From Alphaproteobacteria bacterium (GTDB taxonomy: Bacteria; Pseudomonadota; Alphaproteobacteria; UBA828): a DNA stretch of 6,155 nucleotides. Below are positions 6,115 through 6,155 of the stretch, in pieces. A program made the position numbers and the translations under genes. The number at the start of each line of letters is the position of its first letter. The stretch's first letter is position 1. The DNA lies in the NCBI GenBank assembly GCA_030604165.1, contig JAUVWK010000176.1:1-6155 (forward strand), given 5' to 3'. The notes beneath the pieces are model-generated. The model was not told the DNA's origin and did not search any database. It worked only from the letters and a program-made list of their open reading frames with translations.

Positions 6115-6155
6115 TGAAGGACAAGGCGGCAACGTTCACCAGCGCGCTAATGGCG
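6111..6155 (+). CDS. Partial gene overlapping the ParA-like stop, N-terminus only
   Basis: A frame opens with ATG at 6111, sharing ATGA (6111-6114) with the ParA-like stop codon, and runs without a stop to the window end. It reads MMKDKAATFTSALMA (15 residues). A second ATG follows at once, so the true start may be 6114. GGAGCGG (about 6092-6098) within the ParA-like gene lies 12 bases before the ATG and could serve as a ribosome site, or termination at the overlap could reinitiate. The position is that of the usual ParA partner, often a small DNA-binding or cargo-adaptor protein. Fifteen residues show no family, so the partner role is inferred from the overlap alone. Confidence 0.6.
   Translation, partial: MMKDKAATFTSALMA

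Overview
The window is GC-rich (roughly 60-65% in the genes) and reads as ordinary bacterial chromosome. The style of the proteins (a TypA beginning MNDSVGNLRNIAIIAHVDHG, a small lysine-rich MARKPNYRFERMERERAKAA protein, an orphan ParA-type ATPase) suggests an alphaproteobacterium, perhaps of the Rhodospirillales type. That placement is inferred from protein resemblance, not from a marker gene.

Five genes run leftward. In their direction of transcription they are: a BASS/SBF-like membrane transporter (5015-4050); a small antibiotic-biosynthesis-monooxygenase-like (ABM) protein overlapping it by an ATGA (4053-3736); the ribosome-associated GTPase TypA/BipA (3443-1620); a small basic protein with an acidic pentapeptide-repeat tail (1493-1242); and a beta-hydroxyacid dehydrogenase of the 3-hydroxyisobutyrate dehydrogenase family (1132-236). 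Only the transporter and ABM genes are clearly co-translated. The others are separated by about 110-290 bases and may be independent units. Left of the dehydrogenase, positions 1-235 hold no convincing gene. A short direct repeat and a ribosome-binding-site-like sequence at the very edge suggest another leftward gene may start there.

The only rightward genes are at the right end: a standalone 236-residue ParA/MinD-superfamily ATPase (5404-6114) and a second frame that starts inside the ParA stop codon (ATGA overlap, from 6111) and leaves the window after 15 codons. The divergent spacer between the transporter and ParA (5016-5403) is the least ordinary stretch. It contains a sharply AT-rich block (about 25% G+C over 5221-5300 by hand count), two adjacent inverted-repeat elements, and a perfect TATAAT hexamer flanked by the arms of a palindrome (CTCG-TATAAT-CGAG). 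This looks like a regulated promoter for the ParA operon.

I see no RNA gene, insertion sequence, CRISPR array or attachment site. The most interesting candidate system is the ParA-like ATPase, its overlapping partner gene and the symmetric elements before them. The partner is cut off by the window, so its role cannot be judged here.
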